Assembly (NCBI RefSeq): GCF_003732225.1
Contig: NZ_MOBJ01000009.1
Location: forward strand, 62,001-126,000
DNA length: 64,000 nt
Direction: 5' to 3'
Origin: Pseudomonas brassicacearum
GTDB taxonomy: Bacteria; Pseudomonadota; Gammaproteobacteria; Pseudomonadales; Pseudomonadaceae
Shown: positions 7,129 to 14,430 of the stretch, piece by piece
Position numbering within the stretch: the stretch's first letter is position 1
Layout of the letters: each line of letters opens with the position of its first letter
Notes under the pieces: model-generated
The model's database searches: none
Told to the model about the DNA's origin: nothing
Seen by the model: the letters and a program-made list of their open reading frames with translations, nothing else
Made by a program: the position numbers and the translations under genes

Positions 7129-8799
7129 TCAGCTGTGAAGTAGTAAAAACACCAGCACCACATTGATCAGCAACGACACCAGCGCCAAGGTCCGCCAGAC
7201 CTTCAACGGTTCACGCTCCAGCAACGGCCTGGGTCGCACACTCAAACTGCGCCGTTCACCTTGCTCCAGCACCAGCAACCATTCTTCTGCCGTCTCATAA
7301 CGTTGCGCCGGGTCGGCGCATACCGCACGTTCCAGGCTTTGCCCGAGCCAGTCCGGCAAATCCGGCCGATAACGATTGGCGTTGATTGGCAGGCCAAAGC
7401 GCGGCCGTTGAAAGGCTTCGATTTCCCCGTAGGGATAATGCCCGGTAGCCAGGTAATAGAGCGTTACGCCGACCGCGTACAGATCCTGTTGCGGTGTCGG
7501 TGAAATCCCGTTGAACGCTTCCGGGGCAATGTAGCTCGGGGTGCCCGGCAGCGCGTTTGATTGGTCTTCGGATAAACCGGTGCAGTACGCCAGACCGAAA
7601 TCCAGCAGCCGTAACTCACCGTCTTCAGCCAACAGCAGATTTTCCGGTTTGATGTCGCGATGGAAGATCTGCCGCCGATGCAGCATGCCCACGGCTCGCA
7701 GCAAACGCTCGGCCAGTTGTTGCCATTGGGGCAGCGGCAACGGGCCGTTTTGCGCGAACAGTTCGGCCAAGGTCACCCCCGGATACTCGCGCATCACGTA
7801 ATACAGGTGCTGACGTTGCGCCGCCGGGTGAATTTCCGGAAAGCTGCGACCGGCGACACGCTTGAGAAACCACTCCTCGGAGAGCAGTGCCTGTGCGGCC
7901 GCGGTATCGTTGTTCAACGGCAAAGGGAGTGTTTTCAGAAGCCAGGGCTGTTGCTGCCCATCACATACACGGTAAATCAGCGATTGCTGGCTCTGCCCAA
8001 GCAGCCTCTCGACATGCCAGCCCTCGAAGATTTGGCCGGGTCTGAGCGGCGGCGGCAATGGCCATTGCTGCAATTGGATCAGCGCATCGCCGATGCTCGT
8101 TTCGCCGAGGGTGTCGACCCGCACCAGTAGCGCGCTGGCGTTGTCCTGGCTGCCGGCAAGGTGGGCCGCGTTGACCAGGGTTTGTGCGGCGCTGTCGAGG
8201 TCGGGCTGATCGCGCAGAATGGCCGCGATGGCCGTGTCGCCCAGCGTCGCCCAAACGCCATCGCTCAGCAGGACGAAACTCTCGCCGGTGCGAAGCTCGC
8301 CGTCGAGAAAGTCCAGCACCAGATGCTGATCCAGTCCCAATGCGCGCTTGAGCACATGCTGCATGCCCGGTTGTTCCCAGACGTGGTCCTCGCTGATGCG
8401 CTGCAACTGGTCGGCGTGCCAGCGATACACCCGACAATCGCCGACATGCGCCAAGGTGAAGCGTCGACCGCGCAGCACCAGCGCGCTGACGGTGGTGAGC
8501 AACGGCTGACCACCGCCATTGGCCTGCAGCCAGCGATTCTGCGCCAGCAGCAGGCGGTCCAGCGCTTGCGCCACCGCCCAGGTCTGCGGCGTGGCGTAGT
8601 AGTCGAGCGCCAAGGCCTGCAAGGTAGTCCGGGCTGCGAGCCCTCCATCGGCGCATTGACTGACGCCGTCGGCGATGGCGAACAGAAACCCCTTGCTCGC
8701 CGCCAGTTCGGCGGCGGGCGTGACCAGGCGCAGGGCGTCCTGATTCTCGTCTCGTGGGCCGATGGCGCTGGCCTCGGCGAAGCTCAATTGCAGGCTCAT
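7129..8799 (-). CDS. Fused PP2C-type phosphatase and Ser/Thr protein kinase with C-terminal membrane anchor
   Basis: The 556-residue protein carries both opposing activities. Residues ~1-240 form a PP2C phosphatase with RDENQDA, AIADGVS, LLSDGVW and GSQDNAS, so the metal-binding aspartates are present. Residues ~255-510 form a Hanks-type kinase with LLK, HRDIKPENLL, DFGLAY and IAPEAF. Its glycine loop (LLGQSQQSLIYRV) is degenerate. A hydrophobic segment (TLALVSLLINVVLVFLLL) at the C-terminus likely anchors it with the catalytic parts in the cytoplasm. It starts 7 bases after nasA and therefore shares its nitrate-controlled transcript. An equivalent gene is next to nirBD in P. aeruginosa, but I know of no established substrate. 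Confidence 0.88.
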   Translation of the reverse strand: MSLQLSFAEASAIGPRDENQDALRLVTPAAELAASKGFLFAIADGVSQCADGGLAARTTLQALALDYYATPQTWAVAQALDRLLLAQNRWLQANGGGQPLLTTVSALVLRGRRFTLAHVGDCRVYRWHADQLQRISEDHVWEQPGMQHVLKRALGLDQHLVLDFLDGELRTGESFVLLSDGVWATLGDTAIAAILRDQPDLDSAAQTLVNAAHLAGSQDNASALLVRVDTLGETSIGDALIQLQQWPLPPPLRPGQIFEGWHVERLLGQSQQSLIYRVCDGQQQPWLLKTLPLPLNNDTAAAQALLSEEWFLKRVAGRSFPEIHPAAQRQHLYYVMREYPGVTLAELFAQNGPLPLPQWQQLAERLLRAVGMLHRRQIFHRDIKPENLLLAEDGELRLLDFGLAYCTGLSEDQSNALPGTPSYIAPEAFNGISPTPQQDLYAVGVTLYYLATGHYPYGEIEAFQRPRFGLPINANRYRPDLPDWLGQSLERAVCADPAQRYETAEEWLLVLEQGERRSLSVRPRPLLEREPLKVWRTLALVSLLINVVLVFLLLHS

Positions 8800-8806
8800 T
8801 GACGCA

Positions 8807-10018
8807 TCATACCCGCGCGGCGGTCACGGCGGCCGAACCCCATGTGGTTCTCCAGCGGCGCTTGACCCCGTGCAAGCCGAACCAGGCCAGAACACCGAGG
8901 CTGGCGAACAACCACAAGGCCAGCTGATAGCTGCCGGTGCTCTGCTTGATCGCCCCCATGCCTGCCGCGAGGGCGAAGCCGCCGATGCCGCCCGCCATGC
9001 CGATCAGCCCGGTCATCACGCCGATTTCGCGCCGAAAGCGCTGCGGTACCAACTGGAACACCGCGCCATTGCCCGCGCCAAGGCCGAGCATGGTGCAGAC
9101 GAACAGCACCAGAGCAGCGTAGGAACTCGGCAGGTTGAAACCCACGGCAGAAATGCAGATCGCCGCGACGGTATACATGATCAACAAGGTGCGAATACCA
9201 CCGAAGCGATCTGCCAGTGCGCCGCCGAGAGGTCGCATCAAACTGCCGCCGAACACGCAGGCCGCAGTGTAGTAACCGGCGGTGACCGGGCTCAGGCCGT
9301 ATTGGTCGTTGAAGTAGCCGGGCAGGGCGCTGGCCAGGCCGATGAAACCACCGAAGGTCACGCTGTAGAAAAACATGAACCACCAACTGTCGCGGTCACC
9401 GAGAGCCTTGAAGTAGTCGCTCATGGACTTGGCTTTCGGCCGTTCCGGTGCATTTTTCGCCAGCCAGGCGAAGATGATCAGCGTCAGGATCAGCGGGATC
9501 AGCGCGAAGCCGAAGACGTTGCTCCAGCCAAATGAGGCAGCCAATATCGGGGCGATCAGCGCGGCGAACACGGTGCCTGAGTTGCCCGCGCCGGCGATGC
9601 CCATGGCTTTACCTTGATGCTGCGGCGGATACCACTGCGAAGCCAGGGGCAGGGCTACGGCGAACGAAGCACCGGCCATGCCGAGGAACAGGCCCAGCAG
9701 CAGCGCTTGTTCGTAGCTGTGGATGCCGAGTTTCCAGGCGCCGAACAGCGCGCAGATCACAATCACTTGGCCGATCAACCCTGCAGTTTTCGGCGACAGG
9801 CGATCCGCCAGCAAGCCCATCACGAAGCGCAAGAAGGCCCCGGCCAGAATCGGCGTGGCTACCACGAGTCCGCGTTGCTGGGTCGTCAGGTGCAGGTCAG
9901 CGGCGATTTGCACCGCCAGCGGGCCGAGCAGGTACCAGACCATGAAGCTCAGGTCGAAATACAGAAAGGCCGAGAAGAGTGTCGGGGTATGGCCGGATTT
10001 CCAGAAGCTTGAATTCAT
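8807..10018 (-). CDS. nasA: Nitrate/nitrite transporter, major facilitator superfamily (NarK/NasA type)
   Basis: This 403-residue inner-membrane protein has about 12 hydrophobic segments. It carries two glycine-rich stretches, AGAGNSGTVFAALIAP and LGLGAGNGAVFQLVP, that match the nitrate signature of NarK/NasA transporters. It brings nitrate into the cytoplasm for NasC. The ATG at 10018 (MNSSFWKSG) is preceded by GAGGTG. The open frame continues upstream to 10300, but that part reads through the leader and a REPIN and is not protein-like. The gene is led by its own ANTAR-type leader and followed by the kinase/phosphatase gene. Confidence 0.93.
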   Translation of the reverse strand: MNSSFWKSGHTPTLFSAFLYFDLSFMVWYLLGPLAVQIAADLHLTTQQRGLVVATPILAGAFLRFVMGLLADRLSPKTAGLIGQVIVICALFGAWKLGIHSYEQALLLGLFLGMAGASFAVALPLASQWYPPQHQGKAMGIAGAGNSGTVFAALIAPILAASFGWSNVFGFALIPLILTLIIFAWLAKNAPERPKAKSMSDYFKALGDRDSWWFMFFYSVTFGGFIGLASALPGYFNDQYGLSPVTAGYYTAACVFGGSLMRPLGGALADRFGGIRTLLIMYTVAAICISAVGFNLPSSYAALVLFVCTMLGLGAGNGAVFQLVPQRFRREIGVMTGLIGMAGGIGGFALAAGMGAIKQSTGSYQLALWLFASLGVLAWFGLHGVKRRWRTTWGSAAVTAARV

Positions 10019-10118
10019 CGCGCACCTCAGCTGTGAAGAGTCTCGAAGGGAGTCATGAGCTTTGCGGTGGGGCGCCGCGACGGCCGCACCACCGGCCCCG
10101 GGCTGTGGGGCCAAAACG

Positions 10119-10148
10119 AAAAAACGCCGCAACCCGCTGCGCTTGCGC
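10119..10148 (-). terminator. Probable attenuator terminator in the nasA leader
   Basis: On the minus strand a GC-rich stem-loop (CGCAA pairing with TTGCG, several alternative pairings possible) is followed by GGCG and six Ts, then four more after CG. A second strong hairpin (GGCCCC/GGGGCC, 10094-10112) follows at once. It lies ~100 bases before the nasA start and is in the same relative place as the nirB attenuator, but the stem is less clean. Confidence 0.6.
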
Positions 10149-10160
10149 GAAAGGGGTGTG

Positions 10161-10201
10161 CGACGTCTTTGTCGTAGGTGGGGCAACCGCCGTTGGTTAC
10201 C
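10161..10201 (-). promoter_or_regulatory. Tandem ANTAR-target hairpins in the nasA leader
   Basis: The first hairpin (10182-10201) has a 7-bp stem GGTAACC/GGTTGCC with one U-G pair and hexaloop AACGGC. The second (10161-10174) has stem CGAC/GTCG and hexaloop AAAGAC. Both loops have A1 and G4, and the linker is 7 bases, the same as in the nirB leader. A NasT target is the natural reading. Confidence 0.82.
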
Positions 10202-10214
10202 TGTGTGGTTTACG

Positions 10215-10232
10215 TAGCGAGATCTGTGCCAA
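10215..10232 (-). promoter_or_regulatory. Sigma-54-type promoter of nasA and the kinase/phosphatase
   Basis: TTGGCACAGATCTCGCTA on the minus strand has GG and GC separated by 10 bases. The predicted start, near 10206, is only a few bases before the first leader hairpin. Confidence 0.8.
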
Positions 10233-10255
10233 CAGCGCAGACCGTGGTGCGGCCA

Positions 10256-10330
10256 ATCGCGAGCAAGCTCGCTCCCACAGTTGATTTGTGTACGACGCAA
10301 TTCCCCTGTGGGAGCGAGCTTGCTCGCGAT
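10256..10330. repeat. REPIN (family 1)
   Basis: Two inverted copies of the core GGGAGCGAGCTTGCTCGC face each other around a ~30-base centre, between the nasT stop and the nasA promoter. Confidence 0.95.
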
Positions 10331-10357
10331 GGCGTCTTCGCAGGCACCGCAAGGGCT

Positions 10358-10933
10358 TCAGCCCAACAACTCACTCATGGCAATGATCTGCTCGGCCACC
10401 TGGATCAGCTTCTGCTGGCGGCTCATGGCCTGGCGGCGCATCAGGGTGTAGGCCTGCTCTTCATTGCAGTCCTTCATTTTCATCAGCAAGCCCTTGGCCA
10501 GCTCGATCCGCTTGCGCTCGGCCAGTTGCTGGTCGCGGGCCTGAAGTTGGGCGCGCAGGGCCTGATCGCTTTCGAAGCGCGCCATGGCCACGTCGAGGAT
10601 CGGTTGCAGGCGTGCGGCATGAATGCCTTCGACGATGTAGGCGCTGACGCCGGACTTGATCGCCTGACGCATCACGCCGGGGTCGTGCTCGTCGGTAAAC
10701 ATCACGATCGGCCGAGGCTGGTCGCGGCTGACCAGTACGACTTGCTCCAGTACATCGCGGCTCGGTGACTCGGTATCGATCAGGATCACGTCCGGACGCA
10801 CCGTTTCGACGCGCGCAGGCAGGTCGATGGTCAAGCCCGACTCGTCGATCACCTCAAACCCGGCCTCAGTCAGTGCCGCTTTGAGTCGCCCGACCTTTTT
10901 CGCCGTGTCGTTGATCAGCAGGATACGCAGCAT
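10358..10933 (-). CDS. nasT: Nitrate-responsive antiterminator NasT (receiver-like + ANTAR)
   Basis: The 191-residue protein has a response-regulator-like N-terminal domain (RILLINDT at the start; VILIDTES around residue 55 with the position of the phosphoacceptor Asp). A helical C-terminal ANTAR domain (ELAKGLLMKMKDCNEEQAYTLMRRQAM) binds RNA. In the known NasS-NasT systems NasS holds NasT in the absence of nitrate; freed NasT binds paired hairpins in leader RNA and prevents termination. The two leaders in this window with matching hairpins are the obvious targets. It lies 15 bases downstream of nasS, in the same unit. Confidence 0.94.
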   Translation of the reverse strand: MLRILLINDTAKKVGRLKAALTEAGFEVIDESGLTIDLPARVETVRPDVILIDTESPSRDVLEQVVLVSRDQPRPIVMFTDEHDPGVMRQAIKSGVSAYIVEGIHAARLQPILDVAMARFESDQALRAQLQARDQQLAERKRIELAKGLLMKMKDCNEEQAYTLMRRQAMSRQQKLIQVAEQIIAMSELLG

Positions 10934-10948
10934 GTTTGCAGGCTCCTG

Positions 10949-12160
10949 TCAGCGGCGGGCGAGAAGGGTGGAGGTGTCGGCCATCGCGTGCAGCCTGAAA
11001 CTGCGGGCATACGCCGCCGGGTCCGAACCATTCCATATTTTACCGTCGATCAACTGGCTGCTACGCATTTCGTGACCCTGGGCCGCGACGCCCAGCGCAC
11101 TGGCTGCGTCGCGGTAGACGTCGAGTTGCTGAACCTGACGCGCCACTTGCAGGTAGTCCGGGTCTTCGCGCAGCAAGCCCCAGCGGCGGAATTGGGTCAT
11201 GAACCACATACCGTCGGAAAGGTACGGCAAGTTGACGTCGCCGCCAGCGTGAAAGCGCAGCGCGTGAGGATCCTGCCAGCGATTGCCGAGGCCGTCGGCA
11301 TAGTCGCCCAGCAAGCGCGGTTCGATGCAGTCCAGCGGCGCGTCGAGGTATTCGGCAGCGCTCAACAGCTGCGCAGTGCTGCGGCGATTTTCCACGCTTT
11401 GTTCGATGAAGCGGCTGGCCTCCAGAATTGCCATGACCAGCGCCCGAGCGGTGTTCGGGTATTGCTCGACGAAGGCGCGGGTGCAGCCGAGGACTTTTTC
11501 CGGGTGGTCGGGCCAGATGGTTTGGGTCGTCGCCAGCGTGAAACCGAGGTTCTGCTTCACCGCACTGGCGCTCCAGGGTTCGCCGACGCAGAAACCGTCG
11601 ATCCGTCCGGCCTGCAAGTGCGCGACCATTTGTGGCGGTGGCACCACGACGCTGTCGACATCCAGCAACGGATGGATGCCCTGGCTCGCCAGCCAGTAAT
11701 ACAACCACATGGCGTGGGTGCCGGTGGGGAAGGTCTGGGCGAAGGTAAGTTTTGGGCGACTTTGGTGCACGTGGCGGTCCAACGCTTCAGGACTGGTCAC
11801 GCCCAGCCCTTGCAGGCCATGAGAGAGGTTGATGCTCTGGCCATTCTGGTTCAGCCCCATGAGCACGGCCATGTCCGTTGCCGCAACGCCGCCGATACCC
11901 AGGTGCACCGCATAGATCAAGCCATACAAGCTGTGGGCGGCATCGAGTTCACCGCTGACCAGTTTGTCCCGCAGGTTGGCCCAGGACGATTGGCGCTTGA
12001 GGTTCAGGGTCAACCCGTAGGGTTGGGCGAAGCCCTGAGTCGCGGCAACCACCACTGACGCACAGTCGCTCAGGGCCATGAAGCCAAGGTTGATCGCGGT
12101 TTTTTCCGGGGCATCGCTGCCGTTGACCCAGGCCAGCGGTCCTGCTTCAGGTTCAGTCAT
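10949..12160 (-). CDS. nasS: Nitrate sensor NasS (NrtA-like binding protein without signal peptide)
   Basis: The 403-residue protein resembles periplasmic nitrate/bicarbonate-binding proteins (ABC-transporter NrtA family) but begins MTEPEAGPLAWVNGSDAP with no secretion signal, as expected for the cytoplasmic sensor NasS. The TAINLGFMALSDCASVVVA segment near residue 25 is a typical start of the family. NasS binds nitrate or nitrite and releases NasT. I took the ATG at 12160; an in-frame ATG at 12178 would add six residues. The upstream extension to 12307 has no family counterpart. Confidence 0.92.
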   Translation of the reverse strand: MTEPEAGPLAWVNGSDAPEKTAINLGFMALSDCASVVVAATQGFAQPYGLTLNLKRQSSWANLRDKLVSGELDAAHSLYGLIYAVHLGIGGVAATDMAVLMGLNQNGQSINLSHGLQGLGVTSPEALDRHVHQSRPKLTFAQTFPTGTHAMWLYYWLASQGIHPLLDVDSVVVPPPQMVAHLQAGRIDGFCVGEPWSASAVKQNLGFTLATTQTIWPDHPEKVLGCTRAFVEQYPNTARALVMAILEASRFIEQSVENRRSTAQLLSAAEYLDAPLDCIEPRLLGDYADGLGNRWQDPHALRFHAGGDVNLPYLSDGMWFMTQFRRWGLLREDPDYLQVARQVQQLDVYRDAASALGVAAQGHEMRSSQLIDGKIWNGSDPAAYARSFRLHAMADTSTLLARR

Positions 12161-12297
12161 CAAATAAGCACCTTGCATGAAAAAGCGCCGTACCCAGGCC
12201 CGTGTGCACACCAGGCCAAGTGACGACGCCGTTGTCCTTTCCAATCGCAACCTGGCACTCATCCCGCCATTGGCATGGGTGCTGGTAAGAAGGTTGG

Positions 12298-12313
12298 TGC
12301 AAGGCATATGCCA
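12298..12313 (-). promoter_or_regulatory. Sigma-54-type promoter of nasST
   Basis: TGGCATATGCCTTGCA on the minus strand has GG and GC separated by exactly 10 bases and a near-consensus TTGCA. It is about 140 bases upstream of the nasS ATG, back to back with the pyrD promoter. No ANTAR-like hairpin pair was found in this leader. Confidence 0.7.
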
Positions 12314-12362
12314 CTGACAGCTGATTTAATCGTGCGCCTCGCTTGCGCCCCCGATGCACGGC

Positions 12363-12368
12363 TATAAT
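12363..12368 (+). promoter_or_regulatory. -10 box of the pyrD promoter
   Basis: A perfect TATAAT lies 39 bases before the pyrD ATG. The -35 region is weak (CTTGCG-like, with short spacing). Confidence 0.6.
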
Positions 12369-12407
12369 CGCCGCCTTATTTCGCCGCCAACCGAGTCAAA
12401 CCCGCCC

Positions 12408-13427
12408 ATGTATACCCTGGCCCGCCAACTGCTGTTCAAACTCTCCCCGGAAACCTCCCACGATCTGTCCCTGGACCTGATCGGCGCAGGTGGGCGTTTG
12501 GGTCTCAATGGCTTGCTGTGCAAGGCGCCAGCGCAGATGCCGGTGAATGTCATGGGCCTGGACTTCCCGAACCCGGTGGGTCTGGCGGCCGGCCTGGACA
12601 AGAACGGTGCGGCCATCGACGGGTTTGCCCAATTGGGTTTCGGCTTCGTCGAAATCGGCACCATTACCCCGCGTCCGCAACCGGGCAATCCAAAGCCACG
12701 GATTTTCCGCTTGCCGCAGGCCGAAGCGATCATCAACCGCATGGGGTTCAACAACCTCGGCGTCGATCATTTGCTGGCGCGTGTGGCGGCCGCCAAATAC
12801 AAGGGCGTGCTGGGGATCAACATCGGCAAGAACTTCGACACGCCGGTAGAACGTGCGGTCGACGACTACCTGATCTGCCTGGACAAGGTCTATGCCCACG
12901 CCAGTTACGTGACGGTCAACGTCAGCTCGCCGAACACCCCGGGCCTGCGCAGCCTGCAATTTGGTGATTCGCTCAAGCAATTGCTCGCGGACCTGGCTCA
13001 GCGCCGGGAAGAACTGGCGCTACGCCACGGCAAGCGTGTACCGCTGGCGATCAAGATCGCTCCGGACATGACCGACGAAGAAACCGCTCAGGTGGCGCAG
13101 GCACTGATCGAAACCGGCATGGACGCGGTGATCGCGACCAACACCACCCTGAGCCGCGTAGGCGTCGAAGGCATGGAGCACGGTGACGAGGCGGGTGGTT
13201 TGTCTGGTGCACCGGTGCGCGACAAGAGCACTCACACAGTCAAGGTGCTGGCGGCCGAGCTGGCCGGGCGTTTGCCGATCATCGCGGTCGGCGGCATTAC
13301 CGAAGGCAAGCACGCGGCTGAGAAAATCGCTGCGGGCGCCAGTCTGGTGCAGTTGTATTCGGGCTTCATCTATAAGGGCCCGGCGCTCATCCGCGAATCG
13401 GTGGATGCTATCGCGGCCTTGCGCTGA
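12408..13427 (+). CDS. pyrD: Dihydroorotate dehydrogenase (quinone), class 2
   Basis: The 339-residue enzyme oxidises dihydroorotate to orotate at the inner membrane with ubiquinone as acceptor, the fourth step of pyrimidine synthesis. The N-terminal amphipathic helix ([20 protein letters not shown]) is the membrane-associating extension of class 2 enzymes. FMN and substrate segments seen are [29 protein letters not shown] and the catalytic-serine segment [17 protein letters not shown] near the end binds phosphate of FMN. The ATG at 12408 fits the family start; the open frame extends 18 codons further upstream without similarity. It is transcribed away from nasS. Confidence 0.96.
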   Translation: MYTLARQLLFKLSPETSHDLSLDLIGAGGRLGLNGLLCKAPAQMPVNVMGLDFPNPVGLAAGLDKNGAAIDGFAQLGFGFVEIGTITPRPQPGNPKPRIFRLPQAEAIINRMGFNNLGVDHLLARVAAAKYKGVLGINIGKNFDTPVERAVDDYLICLDKVYAHASYVTVNVSSPNTPGLRSLQFGDSLKQLLADLAQRREELALRHGKRVPLAIKIAPDMTDEETAQVAQALIETGMDAVIATNTTLSRVGVEGMEHGDEAGGLSGAPVRDKSTHTVKVLAAELAGRLPIIAVGGITEGKHAAEKIAAGASLVQLYSGFIYKGPALIRESVDAIAALR

Positions 13428-13432
13428 TCCCT

Positions 13433-13520
13433 GTGGGAGTGAGCTTGCTCGCGATAGCGGTTTAACATTCAACAATGATGTTGGCTGAAAGTCCGTCATC
13501 GCGAGCAAGCTCGCTCCCAC
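13433..13520. repeat. REPIN (family 1)
   Basis: Inverted pair of the GGGAGCGAGCTTGCTCGC core (one arm has T for C) between the convergent ends of pyrD and rmf. Confidence 0.95.
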
Positions 13521-13559
13521 AGGTATGTTTGCAGCTCAAGTTTGGGGTTTTGAAGGCAT

Positions 13560-13584
13560 AAAAAAGGGCTCCTCGAAGGAGCCC
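13560..13584 (-). terminator. Terminator of rmf
   Basis: Stem GGGCTCCT/AGGAGCCC is followed on the minus strand by six Ts, 85 bases downstream of the rmf stop. Confidence 0.8.
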
Positions 13585-13669
13585 CTGGGCCGAAGCCCGC
13601 CGTCCGGAGAGGACGTGCGTGGTTAAGTCGTTACATAATCAGATTGTCGTGTCGGAGTGTGTGCCCTGT

Positions 13670-13885
13670 TTAGCCGACGGCGTGAAGTTCGTTGAGTCTA
13701 TGGATTCCCGCAGTGCCGGTCATACCGTCCCAGTTGTCGCCGCGTCCTTCTCGCCAGCCGTTGATCCAGGCTTGACGTACCGACGGTAGAGTAAAGGGGC
13801 AAAGCTCACGGGATTTTCCACCAACGCCATATTGATATCCGCGCAAAAATGCTCTTTCCAACGGATCACGCTTAAGTCTTCTCAT
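13670..13885 (-). CDS. rmf: Ribosome modulation factor
   Basis: The 71-residue basic protein matches RMF: MRRLKRDPLERAFLRGYQYG, CPF, RQAWINGWREGR. In stationary phase RMF binds 70S ribosomes and drives formation of inactive 100S dimers. The E. coli protein is 55 residues; the C-terminal extension here (GDNWDGMTGTAGIHRLNELHAVG) agrees with the longer Pseudomonas form. The gene stands alone with a structured 5' leader. Confidence 0.94.
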   Translation of the reverse strand: MRRLKRDPLERAFLRGYQYGVGGKSRELCPFTLPSVRQAWINGWREGRGDNWDGMTGTAGIHRLNELHAVG

Positions 13886-14017
13886 AGGGTGTTTCCCTCA
13901 CTTGTTGACTGTATTTGTCGCGTCGACCTCTATCGAGGTCAGGCAGAAAAATTTCTGCCGTTGGTGGCTCGCTGCCGGCGTCACGAGCCAAGGTGTTGAC
14001 GTCGTTGCGGCGTCAAC
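13886..14017 (-). ncRNA. Structured rmf 5' leader (candidate Pseudomonas rmf RNA motif)
   Basis: Four hairpins lie in a row directly upstream of rmf: GACCTC/GAGGTC (13925-13940), GGCAGAAA/TTTCTGCC (13942-13959), TGGCTCG/CGAGCCA (13965-13990) and GTTGACG/CGTCAAC (13995-14017). A conserved RNA motif in rmf leaders of Pseudomonas has been described by comparative genomics; this stretch is in the right place, but I have not checked it against the model. Confidence 0.65.
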
Positions 14018-14430
14018 CTGTATTGAGTTCTAACCAATGCGTCACATCGAGGGAATGATCGTTTTGTCATAAGGACGTAACGATAATGATGCTAAGGCCA
14101 TAAGTAACACGATGTAATTCCCGTGTTCATTGACCAAAGCTCGCTATGATCAGCCTTTCACTGGATGATGAGGCTAATCCTTTAGTGAGAATGTCCACCC
14201 GTTGCACTCGGGTACTATTCGACGAAGGGTCGAGTTATGACATTTTGTTGCATAGAATTTCTTATCTGCCCGGGCATCTAAGCTCATTCAACCGGTTGGT
14301 TGGCTGTGCGGCCAGGGTGGGACGGCACACTTTCGTGCCACGCGAGCGCTCTTCAAGAAAAGCGCTTGATTGAAAAACGAGCGGTCAATGCGTTGCCCGT
14401 TCACTTATTGCTAAAGGCCCTGGAACTCCC
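14018..14430. other. Divergent promoter region between rmf and rlmL, no gene seen
   Basis: About 410 bases are less GC-rich than the flanking genes. A short hairpin GGCAC/GTGCC lies near 14323-14338. The only open frame (14146-14373, 75 codons) has no recognisable features. Promoters of rmf and rlmL must lie here, but no convincing -35/-10 pair could be placed. Confidence 0.5.

Noticed and set aside
8807..10300. Longer form of nasA starting at 10300
   Set aside because: The extra 94 codons run through the leader hairpins and a REPIN and would encode repeat-derived sequence; the ATG at 10018 has a good ribosome-binding site.
10256..10330. Repeated palindromes as a CRISPR array
   Set aside because: The units are paired inverted repeats scattered one per gap through the window, with no regular direct-repeat/spacer pattern; they are REPINs.
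14146..14373. 75-codon plus-strand frame upstream of rlmL
   Set aside because: No ribosome-binding site, no protein-like features, in an AT-richer promoter region.
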